Of a stretch of 64,000 nucleotides of DNA, positions 45,450 through 53,493 are shown piece after piece (position 1 is the first letter of the stretch; every line of letters starts with the position of its first letter). The stretch is from Agromyces archimandritae. GTDB taxonomy: Bacteria; Actinomycetota; Actinomycetes; Actinomycetales; Microbacteriaceae. The DNA is taken from contig NZ_CP071696.1 in NCBI RefSeq assembly GCF_018024495.1, positions 434,001 through 498,000 on the forward strand, in the 5' to 3' direction. The notes beneath the pieces are model-generated. The model worked only from the letters and a program-made list of their open reading frames with translations. It was not told the origin of the DNA and ran no database searches. The position numbers and the translations under genes were made by a program.

Positions 45450-46391
45450 TCAGGTGCCCGGGGCGGTTTCGGCGATCCACTCGTCGAGGTCGCTCGGGCG
45501 GTCGGTGATGATGCCGTCGACGCCGAGCGCGCGCACCACCTCCCAGGTGTCTTCGCTGTTCAGCGTGTAGGTGAGCACGCCGACGCCGGCCTCGTGCAGC
45601 AGTTCGACGGCGCCGGGGGCGCGCTTGACGGACTTCGCGGTCGTGGCGATCGCGATGACGCCGTAGCGTTCGGCGATGCGGGTGGGGTCGGCCGGCAGCT
45701 CGCGCATGAGCAGGATGCGCGGCAGGAAGGGCGCGGCGCGCTGGGCCGATTCGACGGCGGCGAGGCTGAAGCTCTGCAGCACGACCTGGCTGCGCACTCC
45801 GGCCTCTTCGACGGCTGCGGCGATGCCGCGGACCTGCTCGGCGGTCCAGTCGCCCTTCAGCTCGAGGAGGGCGCGGGCGTGCGGGCGCACGGCGAGCGCC
45901 TCGAGGAGCTCGTCGAGCTGCGGCACGCCGACGCCGGCGTAGGCGGGCGAGTACCACGAGCCCACATCGGTGCTAGCGAGCTCTGCGGCGGTGGCGTCGG
46001 CGACGCGGCCGGGGCGGCCGGCGACGCGTTCGAGGTCGCCGTCGTGGATGAGCACGGGCACGCCGTCGCGGCTCAGCCTGACGTCGGTCTCGATGAAGGC
46101 CATCGGCCCGTCGAGGCCGGCTTCGAGGGCGGGCATGGTGTTCTCGGGGGCTTCGGCGCGGTCGCCGCGGTGCCCGACGATGAAGGCGGGTTCGCCGCGG
46201 TCGCGGAGCGCGCCGAAGACGTCGACGGCGGATGCCCGCGGCGGCGTCGCCGCGACGACGAGCGATGCGCTGAGCACCGCTGCGGCGGCGACGGCCAGGG
46301 CGATGCGGGAGCCGCGGGATCGGATGCCGTGACTCGGCCCGCGGCGTGGGCGGATGGCGGGGTCGGATGCGGGCTGCGGGCGGTCGTGCAC
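45450..46391 (-). CDS. Secreted or membrane-anchored glycerophosphodiester phosphodiesterase
   Basis: 313 residues, GTG start. A basic N terminus and a hydrophobic segment (RIALAVAAAAVLSASLVVAATPPRASA, about 29-55) make a signal peptide or anchor. The GDPD domain has AFIVGHRGDRAEAPENTMPALEAGL (catalytic His, Arg, Glu), FIETDVRLSRDGVPVLIHDGDLERV (metal ligands and second His), LLELKGDW and the closing VDGIITDRPSDLDEW. It releases glycerol-3-phosphate from phosphodiesters or teichoic-acid-like polymers outside the membrane. A Pho-box-like repeat lies upstream. Confidence 0.9.
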   Translation of the reverse strand: MHDRPQPASDPAIRPRRGPSHGIRSRGSRIALAVAAAAVLSASLVVAATPPRASAVDVFGALRDRGEPAFIVGHRGDRAEAPENTMPALEAGLDGPMAFIETDVRLSRDGVPVLIHDGDLERVAGRPGRVADATAAELASTDVGSWYSPAYAGVGVPQLDELLEALAVRPHARALLELKGDWTAEQVRGIAAAVEEAGVRSQVVLQSFSLAAVESAQRAAPFLPRILLMRELPADPTRIAERYGVIAIATTAKSVKRAPGAVELLHEAGVGVLTYTLNSEDTWEVVRALGVDGIITDRPSDLDEWIAETAPGT

Positions 46392-46452
46392 GTTCGGGCC
46401 TTTCCGCGCGAACGCTCACCTCGTCGTTCGCGTGCCCGCCACACTACCCGAA

Positions 46453-46474
46453 TCGTTACCGTTTCGTTACATAC
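46453..46474 (-). promoter_or_regulatory. Candidate Pho box: two 11-bp direct repeats
   Basis: TCGTTACCGTT and TCGTTACATAC follow each other directly (11-bp period, GTTAC core), 62-83 nt upstream of the phosphodiesterase start. Direct repeats of 11-bp period are the layout of actinobacterial PhoP sites. The region is AT-rich for this DNA. Confidence 0.5.
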
Positions 46475-46495
46475 ATGCCGGAAATCCCACGGATC

Positions 46496-46714
46496 TCAGC
46501 GACGCTCGTTCCCGTGACGATAGTTGCCGGTCGCCTTCGCGAGCAAGAGCTGCTCCTCATCCGGCCCCGCCGAAGCGAGCGCCGCCTGCAGCTTCTGCGC
46601 CGGCGCCCCGCCCACGGTCACCACCGTCCGCCCGCCCCGGCTCACGAGCACGAGACCGCCCTTCGTGACGCGGTACGAGAACGGATCCGACTCCAGCATG
46701 CCGCGCGCATCCAT
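46496..46714 (-). CDS. Small protein coupled to the deo-operon aldehyde dehydrogenase
   Basis: 72 residues. Its ATG overlaps the stop of the preceding half-length aldehyde dehydrogenase by one base (TGATG), the usual reinitiation arrangement. It contains a beta-like run YRVTKGGLVLVSRGGRTVVTVGG, then a helix KLQAALASAGPDEEQLLLAKATG. I recognise no family. It is the last gene of the deo operon. Function unknown. Confidence 0.7.
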   Translation of the reverse strand: MDARGMLESDPFSYRVTKGGLVLVSRGGRTVVTVGGAPAQKLQAALASAGPDEEQLLLAKATGNYRHGNERR

Positions 46715-47574
46715 CAGATCAGGCTCTTCGTGTGCCAGACGGTCTTGATCTCGGTGAAGGCGGTGATGCGCTCGAACGAGGGCGCCGCGGCATCCGCACC
46801 CGACTCGGGCCTGAGCACGCGCTTGACCGTGTCGGCCGCCGCGAACTCCAACTCGACCCAGTCGATGCCCCCTGCGCCCACCAGGTCGATCGCGTTCACC
46901 TCCGCATGGCTCGCCAGCCACGGGGCGACCTCGGCCGGCGAACCCGTGAGCACGTTCACGACCCCGCCCGGCACATCGCTCGTCGCCAGCACCTCCGCCA
47001 GGCTGATCGCCGAGAGCGGGAACCGTTCGCTCGCGACGGCCACGACCGTGTTGCCCGTCACGAGCGCCGGCGCCACCGCGGAGACGAAGCCGAGCAGCGA
47101 GGTGTCCTGCGGGGCGATCACCGCGACCACCCCCGTCGGCTCGGGCACCGAGAGGTTGAAGTACGGGCCGGCGACCGGGTTCGCGTTGCCGGCGAGCTGG
47201 GCGACCTTGTCGGTCCAGCCCGCGTACCAGACCCAGCGGTCGATCGCCTCGTCGACCTCGGCGCCGGCCTCGGCGCGGCTCGCACCCGACTGCGCGGCGA
47301 TCTCGTCGACGAACTGCGCTCGGCGGCCCTCGAGCAGCTCGGCGACCCGGTAGAGCACCTGACCGCGGTTCATCGCGGTCGCCCCCGACCATCCGGCGAA
47401 CGCGGCGCGGGCGGCGACGACGGCGTCGCGGGCGTCCTTGCGGCTGGCCTTCGCCGCATTGGCGAGGAAGGCGCCGTCGGCGCCGGTCACCTCGTAGCTG
47501 CGACCCGACTCGCTGCGCGGGAACTTCCCGCCGATCGCGAGCTTGTACGTCTTCGGCACGGCGAGACGGCTCAT
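46714..47574 (-). CDS. Half-length aldehyde dehydrogenase lacking the catalytic domain
   Basis: 286 residues against about 480-500 for the family. It keeps the N-terminal helices (AARAAFAGWSGATAMNRGQVLYRVAELLEGRRAQF) and cofactor fold (VVAVIAPQDTSLLGFVSAVAPALVTGNTVVAVASERFPLSAISLAEVL). The usual WNFP and LELGG blocks are degenerate or missing, and the catalytic Cys region is absent: after GGIDWVELEFAAADTVKRVL the chain closes with ITAFTEIKTVWHTKSLI, an ALDH-type C-terminal tail. It looks like a shortened paralogue preserved as a partner subunit rather than random truncation. It is coupled by ATGA overlap to the full-length gene before it. Confidence 0.82.
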   Translation of the reverse strand: MSRLAVPKTYKLAIGGKFPRSESGRSYEVTGADGAFLANAAKASRKDARDAVVAARAAFAGWSGATAMNRGQVLYRVAELLEGRRAQFVDEIAAQSGASRAEAGAEVDEAIDRWVWYAGWTDKVAQLAGNANPVAGPYFNLSVPEPTGVVAVIAPQDTSLLGFVSAVAPALVTGNTVVAVASERFPLSAISLAEVLATSDVPGGVVNVLTGSPAEVAPWLASHAEVNAIDLVGAGGIDWVELEFAAADTVKRVLRPESGADAAAPSFERITAFTEIKTVWHTKSLI

Positions 47575-49079
47575 TTCGCCGACCCCTTCCTGCGGCTCGT
47601 GGATGCGGTGCGCCTTGCGGATGCGGCCCGGCCCGTGGATGCCCCGGCCGGCGTGAGATAGGCGGCGAGCCCGTGGCGGCCGCCCTCGCGGCCGAAGCCC
47701 GACTCCCGGTAGCCGCCGAACGGCGAGGTCGGGTCGAAGCGGTTGAAGGTGTTCGCCCAGACGACGCCGGCGCGGAGCGCGTCGGCGACGGCCAGGATGC
47801 GGCTGCCCTTCTCGCTCCAGATGCCGGCCGACAGGCCGTACGGGGTGTTGTTGGCCTTGGCGACGGCCTCCTTCGAGGTGCGGAAGCTCATCACCGAAAG
47901 CACCGGCCCGAAGACCTCCTCGCGCGCGATGCGGTGGCTCGTCTCCACGCCCGTGAACACCGTCGGGGCGAACCAGAAACCCGCCTCCGGCAGCTCGCAC
48001 GGTGCGCTCCAGCGTTCGGCGCCCTCGGCCACGCCGACGTCCGAGAGCTCGCGGATGCGCTCGAGCTGTTCGCGCGAGTTGATCGCGCCGATGTCGGTGT
48101 TCTTGTCGAGCGGATCGCCGAGGCGGAGGGTCGCGAGCCTCGCCTTCAGCCGTTCGACGACCTCGTCGTGGATCGACTCCTGCACGAGCAGGCGGCTGCC
48201 GGCGCAGCACACATGCCCCTGGTTGAAGAAGATGCCGTTGACGATGCCCTCGACCGCCTGGTCGATGGGCGCATCGTCGAAGACGATGTTGGCGGCCTTG
48301 CCGCCGAGCTCCAAGGTCAGCCTCTTGTGCGTGCCGGCGACGGTGCGCGCGATCCGCCGGCCGACCTCGGTCGAACCGGTGAAGGCGATCTTGTCGACGT
48401 CGGGGTGTTCGACGAGGGCCGCACCGGTCTCCCCCGCCCCGGTGACGATGTTCACGACCCCCGGCGGCAGCTCGGCCTGCCGGACGATGTCGGCGAACAG
48501 GAGCGCCGTCAGCGGCGTCGTCTCGGCCGGCTTCAGCACGACCGTGTTGCCGGCGGCGAGCGCCGGCGCGATCTTCCACGCGAGCATCAGCAGCGGGAAG
48601 TTCCACGGGATGATCTGCCCGGCGACCCCGAGCGCCTTCGGCGAGGCGCCGAGGCCGGCGTAGTCGAGTTTGTCGGCCCAGCCCGCGTAGGAGAAGAACC
48701 AGCTCGCCACGAGGGGCACGTCGACGTCGCGCGACTCCTTGATCGGTTTGCCGTTGTCCAGCGACTCGGCGACGGCGAGTTCCCGGGATCGCTCCTGGAT
48801 GAGCCGTGCGATGCGGAAGAGGTATTTGCCGCGGTCGCGCCCGCTCATCTTCGACCAGACGCGCTCATAGGCGCGGCGGGCTGCGGCGACGGCGTCGGCG
48901 ACGTCCGCCTCGTTTCCGCTCGCGACCCGGGCGATGACGGACTCGTCGGCCGGGGAGATCGTCTGGAACGGTTCGCCGCGGCCCGGGACCCAGGCGCCGT
49001 CGATGAAGAGGCCGTACTCCTCGCGGAGGGCGAGGACCGAGCGTGACTCGGGGGCCGGTGCGTAGTCGAGGAAGCTCAT
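47571..49079 (-). CDS. NAD-dependent aldehyde dehydrogenase of the deo operon
   Basis: 502 residues. Intact motifs: [52 protein letters not shown] and catalytic Cys in NQGHVCCAGSRLLVQ, then EEVFGPVLSVM. The last 25 residues (ASTGRAASARRTASTSRRKGSAK) are a basic extension. In the deo context it should oxidise acetaldehyde released by DeoC to acetate. It starts 7 nt after the deoC stop and overlaps the half-length ALDH start by 4 nt. Confidence 0.9.
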   Translation of the reverse strand: MSFLDYAPAPESRSVLALREEYGLFIDGAWVPGRGEPFQTISPADESVIARVASGNEADVADAVAAARRAYERVWSKMSGRDRGKYLFRIARLIQERSRELAVAESLDNGKPIKESRDVDVPLVASWFFSYAGWADKLDYAGLGASPKALGVAGQIIPWNFPLLMLAWKIAPALAAGNTVVLKPAETTPLTALLFADIVRQAELPPGVVNIVTGAGETGAALVEHPDVDKIAFTGSTEVGRRIARTVAGTHKRLTLELGGKAANIVFDDAPIDQAVEGIVNGIFFNQGHVCCAGSRLLVQESIHDEVVERLKARLATLRLGDPLDKNTDIGAINSREQLERIRELSDVGVAEGAERWSAPCELPEAGFWFAPTVFTGVETSHRIAREEVFGPVLSVMSFRTSKEAVAKANNTPYGLSAGIWSEKGSRILAVADALRAGVVWANTFNRFDPTSPFGGYRESGFGREGGRHGLAAYLTPAGASTGRAASARRTASTSRRKGSAK

Positions 49080-49086
49080 GTCCGTC

Positions 49087-50094
49087 CTAGTCGATCGTCA
49101 CGTAGTCGGCGCCGGAGTAGTGGCCGGTGCGCAGTTTCTGCCGCTGCAGGAGCACGTCGTTGGCGAGGCTCGACGCCCCGAAGCGGAACAGGTGCGGGGT
49201 GAGCCATTCCTCGCCGGCCGTCTCGGCGACGGTCACGAGATAGCGGATCGCGTCTTTCGAGGTGCGGATGCCGCCGGCGGGTTTCACCCCGATGCGCTGC
49301 CCGGTGAGGCGGTGCCAGTCGCGGACGACCTCGAGCATCGAAAGCGTGACCGGCAGGGTCGCTGCCGGGCTCACCTTGCCGGTGGAGGTCTTGATGAAGT
49401 CGCCGCCGGCGAGGATCGCGAGCCATGAGGCTCGGCGCACATTGTCGTAGCTGTGCAGTTCGCCGGTCTCGAGGATGACCTTGAGGCTCGCGCGAGTGCC
49501 GTCGGCTCGTTCGCAGGCGGCGCGCACGGCCGCGATCTGCTCGAAGACCTCGCCGTAGCGGCCTGCGAGGAAGGCGCCGCGGTCGATGACCATGTCGATC
49601 TCGTCGGCGCCGGCGGCGACCGCATCGGCGGTGTCGGCGAGTTTGACGGCGAGGGATGCGCGCCCCGAGGGGAAGGCGGTGGCGACCGCGGCGACGGCGA
49701 CGAGGCCGTCGTCGGGGTCGCCGTGCGCTGCGCCGAGGGCGTCGCGGGCGACGCCGACGAGGTCGCCGTAGACGCAGACGGCGGCTACCCGGGGCGTCGA
49801 CGGATCGGAGGGGTCGGGGCTGACGGCCTTCGCGACGAGCGAGCGCACCTTGCCGGGGGTGTCGGCGCCTTCGAGCGTCGTGAGGTCGATGAGCGAGACG
49901 ATGCGGTCGAGGGCCCACGCCTTCGAGCTCGTCTTGATCGAGCGGGTGGCCAGGGATGCCGCCCGCTGCTCGAGCCCCACGGCATCCACACCCGGGATGC
50001 CGTGGAGATAGCGCCTGAGCGTCGCGTCGTCGGGCTCGCCGCCGAGCACGGCGAGCGCGCGCGCCCGCACCTCGGCGAGGTCTGCTGCAGCCAT
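49087..50094 (-). CDS. deoC: Deoxyribose-phosphate aldolase
   Basis: 335 residues, longer than E. coli DeoC (259) by an N-terminal segment (LAEVRARALAVLGGEPDDATLRRYLHGIPG). Core motifs: VSLIDLTTLEGADT, VCVYGDLVGVAR (the CVYP-like strand), EIDMVIDRGAFLAGRYGEV, SLKVILETGEL and the Schiff-base Lys in GGDFIKTSTGKVSPAATL (about 232-249), then GVKPAGGIRT. It splits 2-deoxyribose-5-phosphate into glyceraldehyde-3-phosphate and acetaldehyde, in step with the downstream dehydrogenase. It follows the SorC-type regulator gene by 23 nt. Confidence 0.93.
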   Translation of the reverse strand: MAAADLAEVRARALAVLGGEPDDATLRRYLHGIPGVDAVGLEQRAASLATRSIKTSSKAWALDRIVSLIDLTTLEGADTPGKVRSLVAKAVSPDPSDPSTPRVAAVCVYGDLVGVARDALGAAHGDPDDGLVAVAAVATAFPSGRASLAVKLADTADAVAAGADEIDMVIDRGAFLAGRYGEVFEQIAAVRAACERADGTRASLKVILETGELHSYDNVRRASWLAILAGGDFIKTSTGKVSPAATLPVTLSMLEVVRDWHRLTGQRIGVKPAGGIRTSKDAIRYLVTVAETAGEEWLTPHLFRFGASSLANDVLLQRQKLRTGHYSGADYVTID

Positions 50095-50117
50095 GTCGGA
50101 CCTTCCTGTGTTCCCGC

Positions 50118-51062
50118 TCAGTCGGCGAGGAGATGACGGGCCGTGTCTTCGTCGGTGACGAGCACGGTGCAGAGGCCGCTTCGTACGACGGCGTCGGCGA
50201 CGGGATGCTTGCTGTGGCCGGCGATGACGGCGATCGCGCGCGGCGAGGCGCGGATCTCGTCGAGGGTGAGGCCGACGGTGCGCGCGTCGAGCGCGGGGTC
50301 GACGATGTTGCCGTCGGAGTCGATGTAGCGGCCGACGACGTCGCCGACGGCGCCCTTGCGCACGAGTTCGTCGACATCGGCGACGGAGAGGTATCCGCTC
50401 TCGACGTGCACGGAGCCGTGGTCGGCGGCCCCGGCGCTGAAGAGGGAGGTGCCGGCGGTGCGGGCCCGGTCGATGACCCCGGCGACGACGCGGTCGGCTT
50501 CGATCGCCTGCTTCGTCTCGACGCGTTCGAGGATCGCCGGGCTCGGCAGCAGGGTCGCCTCTCCCCCGCCCTTGTGGGCGATGGCGACGGCGGTGGCGGC
50601 TGCGGTGCCGGCGCGGCGGTTGAGGCTGACGCCGCCGTTCATCTGCACGACTTCGACGCCGGAGGCCCAGCCGTTGACGAGATGGGAGGCGACCTCGTGC
50701 AGGGTGCGGCCCCAGCTGACGCCGAGGGTGCGCGGGACGGGGCGGAGGGCGGTCAGGTAGTCTGCGGCGGCCTGCGCGGTGCGGGCCTGCAGCTCTTCGG
50801 GCGAGGAGATGCCGGCGGTCGAGACGACGACGGCGTCGTCGAGCCCGCGTTCTTCGCGGAGGCGCCGTTCCATGGGCAGGCGGCGCGCGCGGGGGTGCAC
50901 GATCTCGATGCGGATGAAGCCGGCATCCCGTGCCTGGCCGAGCAGGCGCCCCACCTTCCAGCGGGTGAGGTCGAGCAGTCGCCCGATCTCGTCCTGCGTC
51001 TTGCCGGCCTCGTAGTAGAGCTCGGCGGCGCGGATCGACAGGAGTTCATCGTGCCCCTGCAT
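50118..51062 (-). CDS. SorC/DeoR-type sugar-binding transcriptional regulator of the deo operon
   Basis: 314 residues. The N-terminal HTH (about 8-55) is AAELYYEAGKTQDEIGRLLDLTRWKVGRLLGQARDAGFIRIEI, the SorC family form. The sugar-phosphate-binding domain follows with TLGVSWGRTLHEVASHL, VEVVQMNGG and GRYIDSDGNIVDPALDARTVGLTLDEIR, then VIAGHSKHPVADAVVRSGL. It probably binds deoxyribose-5-phosphate and represses the operon, like the SorC-type DeoR of Bacillus. GGAGG lies about 8 nt before the ATG. It is the first gene of deo. Confidence 0.88.
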   Translation of the reverse strand: MQGHDELLSIRAAELYYEAGKTQDEIGRLLDLTRWKVGRLLGQARDAGFIRIEIVHPRARRLPMERRLREERGLDDAVVVSTAGISSPEELQARTAQAAADYLTALRPVPRTLGVSWGRTLHEVASHLVNGWASGVEVVQMNGGVSLNRRAGTAAATAVAIAHKGGGEATLLPSPAILERVETKQAIEADRVVAGVIDRARTAGTSLFSAGAADHGSVHVESGYLSVADVDELVRKGAVGDVVGRYIDSDGNIVDPALDARTVGLTLDEIRASPRAIAVIAGHSKHPVADAVVRSGLCTVLVTDEDTARHLLAD

Positions 51063-51132
51063 GCGTGCCTCCGTCCGTCCCGCTCAAGCGTAGAAGCGGG
51101 CGGTGCGGATCTCAACGCAAGTTGGTGCTTCT

Positions 51133-51144
51133 GCTCATATGAGC
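51133..51144. promoter_or_regulatory. Palindrome GCTCATATGAGC, candidate operator
   Basis: Perfect 12-bp palindrome about 70 nt upstream of the deo regulator start and 49 nt upstream of the ROK kinase start. It is placed to be the operator of the SorC-type regulator, possibly for both directions. Confidence 0.45.
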
Positions 51145-51180
51145 GGAGTGGATCGCTCCGATGCGCATCCGGCCGTCCCC

Positions 51181-51186
51181 TACGCT
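51181..51186 (+). promoter_or_regulatory. -10 element TACGCT, leaderless start
   Basis: TACGCT ends 6 nt before the ATG at 51193. Confidence 0.6.
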
Positions 51187-51192
51187 GGTGCC

Positions 51193-52122
51193 ATGCCCGG
51201 CCCTCTCGCCCTCGCGCTCGACTTCGGCGGCACCAAACTCGAAACGGCCCTGATCGACTCCGACGGCGCCCTCGTGCCCGGCAGCCGGCACCGCCGGCCG
51301 ACCGGCCCGGCCGCCACCTCCGACGAGCTCGCCGCCCGCGTCGCCGAGGCGATCCGTGCGAGCCTGGACGCGATGCCCGTCGGCGCCGCGCTCGCCGGCG
51401 CCGGCATCGGGGCTGCAGGCCCCGTCGACCTGGCTGAAGGAACCGTCTCGCCGCTGAACGTGCCCGCCTGGCGCGGGTACCCGCTCGCCGGCCTCGTCTC
51501 ATCGCTCGTGCCGGGCGTACCCGTCACCCTCCGCATCGACGGCCTCTGCATCGCCCTCGCCGAGCACTGGATCGGCGCCGGGCAGGGCGCCGGCAACTTC
51601 CTCGGCATGATCGTCTCGACCGGCGTCGGCGGCGGGCTCCTCCTCGGCGGCCGCGCCGCGCCGGGCACGACCGGCAACGGCGGGCACATCGGCCATGTCG
51701 AGGTCGGCGGCCACGACGAGCCGTGCGCATGCGGCGGGCGCGGATGCCTCGAAGCCATCGCCTCGGGCCCGAACAGCGTCGCCTGGGCGCGCCGTCACGG
51801 CTTCACGGGCGCGACCGGCGAAGACCTCGCCGCCGCCTACGCGGCAGGCGATGCGGTCGCCCGTGCCGCCGTCGAGCGCGCCGGAACCGCCCTCGGTCGC
51901 ACGATCGGGTCGGCGGCCAACCTCGTCGACCTCGACCGGGTGGCGATCGGCGGCGGCTTCTCCCGCGTCTCCCCCGACCTGCTCGAGATCGCCCGGCGGG
52001 CCCTGGCCGACCGCAGCGATTTCGGCTTCGTGCGCCGCGTCGAGATCGTGGCCTCGGCGCTCTCGGACGAGGGTCCGCTCATCGGCGCCGGAGCGCTCGT
52101 GCACCGGCCCGACCGGATCTGA
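51193..52122 (+). CDS. ROK-family sugar kinase
   Basis: 309 residues. The ATP phosphate loop is ALDFGGTKLETALID. The sugar region has GAAGPVDLAEGTVSPLNVPAWRGYPL, and the block GTTGNGGHIGHVEVGGHDEPCACGGRGCLEAIAS contains the ROK signature with the His and three Cys zinc site. GTGVGG-type loop (VSTGVGGGLLLGG) and AIGGGFSRV complete the fold. There is no N-terminal DNA-binding domain, so it is a kinase (glucose, fructose or amino sugar) rather than a repressor. It is leaderless. Its last 44 nt overlap the convergent MFS gene. Confidence 0.9.
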   Translation: MPGPLALALDFGGTKLETALIDSDGALVPGSRHRRPTGPAATSDELAARVAEAIRASLDAMPVGAALAGAGIGAAGPVDLAEGTVSPLNVPAWRGYPLAGLVSSLVPGVPVTLRIDGLCIALAEHWIGAGQGAGNFLGMIVSTGVGGGLLLGGRAAPGTTGNGGHIGHVEVGGHDEPCACGGRGCLEAIASGPNSVAWARRHGFTGATGEDLAAAYAAGDAVARAAVERAGTALGRTIGSAANLVDLDRVAIGGGFSRVSPDLLEIARRALADRSDFGFVRRVEIVASALSDEGPLIGAGALVHRPDRI

Positions 52123-53419
52123 GCGAGCCGCCGGCATCCGCACCCGTATCGTCTTCGAAGTACCGCGGCCGCGAGATCACGAGCCCGGCCAGGGCCGAGG
52201 CGATGCAGGCGGAGCCGAGCATCACGAGCGGCCCCGTCCACCCGCCGGTGAGGTCGTGCAGGCCGCCGGTGAGCATCGGCCCGGCCGCGGCGATGATGTA
52301 GCCGATCGACTGCACGAACCCCGACAGGGCGACCGAGCCGGCATGCGTGCGGGTGCGCATGTTGATGAGCACGAGCGAGAGCGGGAACAGCAGCGGACCG
52401 CTGCCGAGCAGGAACACCCACAGCCAGGTCGCCGTCGTCGGCACGGCGAGCAGTCCTGCCGCTCCGGTGAGCTGACATGCCGTCGCGATGCCGATGAGCA
52501 GCCGCACCCGGCCGAAGCGGGCCGCGACGATCGGCACGATGATGCCGGCGGGCAGTCCGGCGCCGGCGAAGAGCGCGAGCAGCGCCCCGGCCTCGGCCGG
52601 CGTCGCACCGGCGATGTCGGCGACGATCTGCGGCATCCACGCGAACCCCGAATAGGCGGTGAAGCCCGAGACGGCGAAGACGACCATGAGCGACCAGGCC
52701 ACCGGTGAGCGCAGGGCGTGGCGGAGGCCGGCCGGCTCCGGCTCTTCGGGCAGTTCCTCGGGTTCGGCCCCGTCGGCCATGCCCGGCGCATGCGCTTCGG
52801 GTTCCGCCGGCGCACCGGCCGCGGCCGCGCGCCGCTCGGAGGTCTCGCGGACGGCGAGCACGATCCACGGCACCAGCGAGACGACGGCCAGCAGCGCCCA
52901 TTCGCCGAGCGACACGCGCCAGCCGGCCGCATCGGCCACGGGCACGGCAACGAGGGGCGGCACGAGCGTCGACAGCGACATCGCCGTCGCGTACACGGTC
53001 GTCATCAGCCCGACCCGGTCGGGGAAGTAGCGCTTCACGAGCGGCGGCAGCAGCACGTTGCCGACGCCGATCGCGGCGAAGCTGAGGGCGCTCGCGCCGA
53101 AGAGGACGACCGCATCGCCTGCCGCACCGCGCCCGAGCAGACCGATCGAGAGCGCCAGCAGCGAGGCGATGAGCACCGGCTCGAGCCCGAAACGACGCGT
53201 CACGAGCGGTGTGAGGATGCCGAACACCGCGTAGCACAGCGGCGGCAGCATGCCGAGCGCGCCGACGAGCGTCGCGTTCAGCGGAATATCGCGCTCCAGC
53301 ATCTCGAGCACCGGCGAGAGCGAGGCGACGGCGCTGCGCAGATTGCAGGCGACGAGGATGATGCCGAGCAGCGCGAGGGTACGCCCGGCCCACAGCGGGG
53401 CTGCGGGCACGGGTGACAT
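52079..53419 (-). CDS. CynX/NimT-type MFS transporter
   Basis: 446 residues with about 12 spans. Early block: GIILVACNLRSAVASLSPVLEMLERDIPL, then YAVFGILTPLVTRRFGLEPVL and GVGNVLLPPLVKRYFPDRVGLMTTVYATAMSLSTLVPP, the CynX/NimT signature (cyanate or 2-nitroimidazole transport in known members). A 40-residue acidic Glu/Pro loop lies between the halves. The cytosolic C terminus (EDDTGADAGGSLRSGRAGARALRRR) is encoded over the 3' end of the ROK gene. TAGACT lies 7 nt before the start. The substrate is unknown. Confidence 0.87.
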   Translation of the reverse strand: MSPVPAAPLWAGRTLALLGIILVACNLRSAVASLSPVLEMLERDIPLNATLVGALGMLPPLCYAVFGILTPLVTRRFGLEPVLIASLLALSIGLLGRGAAGDAVVLFGASALSFAAIGVGNVLLPPLVKRYFPDRVGLMTTVYATAMSLSTLVPPLVAVPVADAAGWRVSLGEWALLAVVSLVPWIVLAVRETSERRAAAAGAPAEPEAHAPGMADGAEPEELPEEPEPAGLRHALRSPVAWSLMVVFAVSGFTAYSGFAWMPQIVADIAGATPAEAGALLALFAGAGLPAGIIVPIVAARFGRVRLLIGIATACQLTGAAGLLAVPTTATWLWVFLLGSGPLLFPLSLVLINMRTRTHAGSVALSGFVQSIGYIIAAAGPMLTGGLHDLTGGWTGPLVMLGSACIASALAGLVISRPRYFEDDTGADAGGSLRSGRAGARALRRR

Positions 53420-53426
53420 CCGCTCC

Positions 53427-53432
53427 AGTCTA
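53427..53432 (-). promoter_or_regulatory. -10 element TAGACT, leaderless start
   Basis: Minus-strand TAGACT ends 7 nt before the ATG at 53419. The gap GGAGCGG could also aid ribosome binding. Confidence 0.55.
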
Positions 53433-53493
53433 GGTCTCGCCTCCGACACGTTCCGTCGGCGGTGGATGCCGGGGCGCACCGAGCGCCCCGCCG

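Noticed and set aside
51193..52122. ROK repressor (NagC/XylR type)
   Set aside because: The protein starts directly at the ATP loop with no N-terminal winged helix, so it is a kinase.
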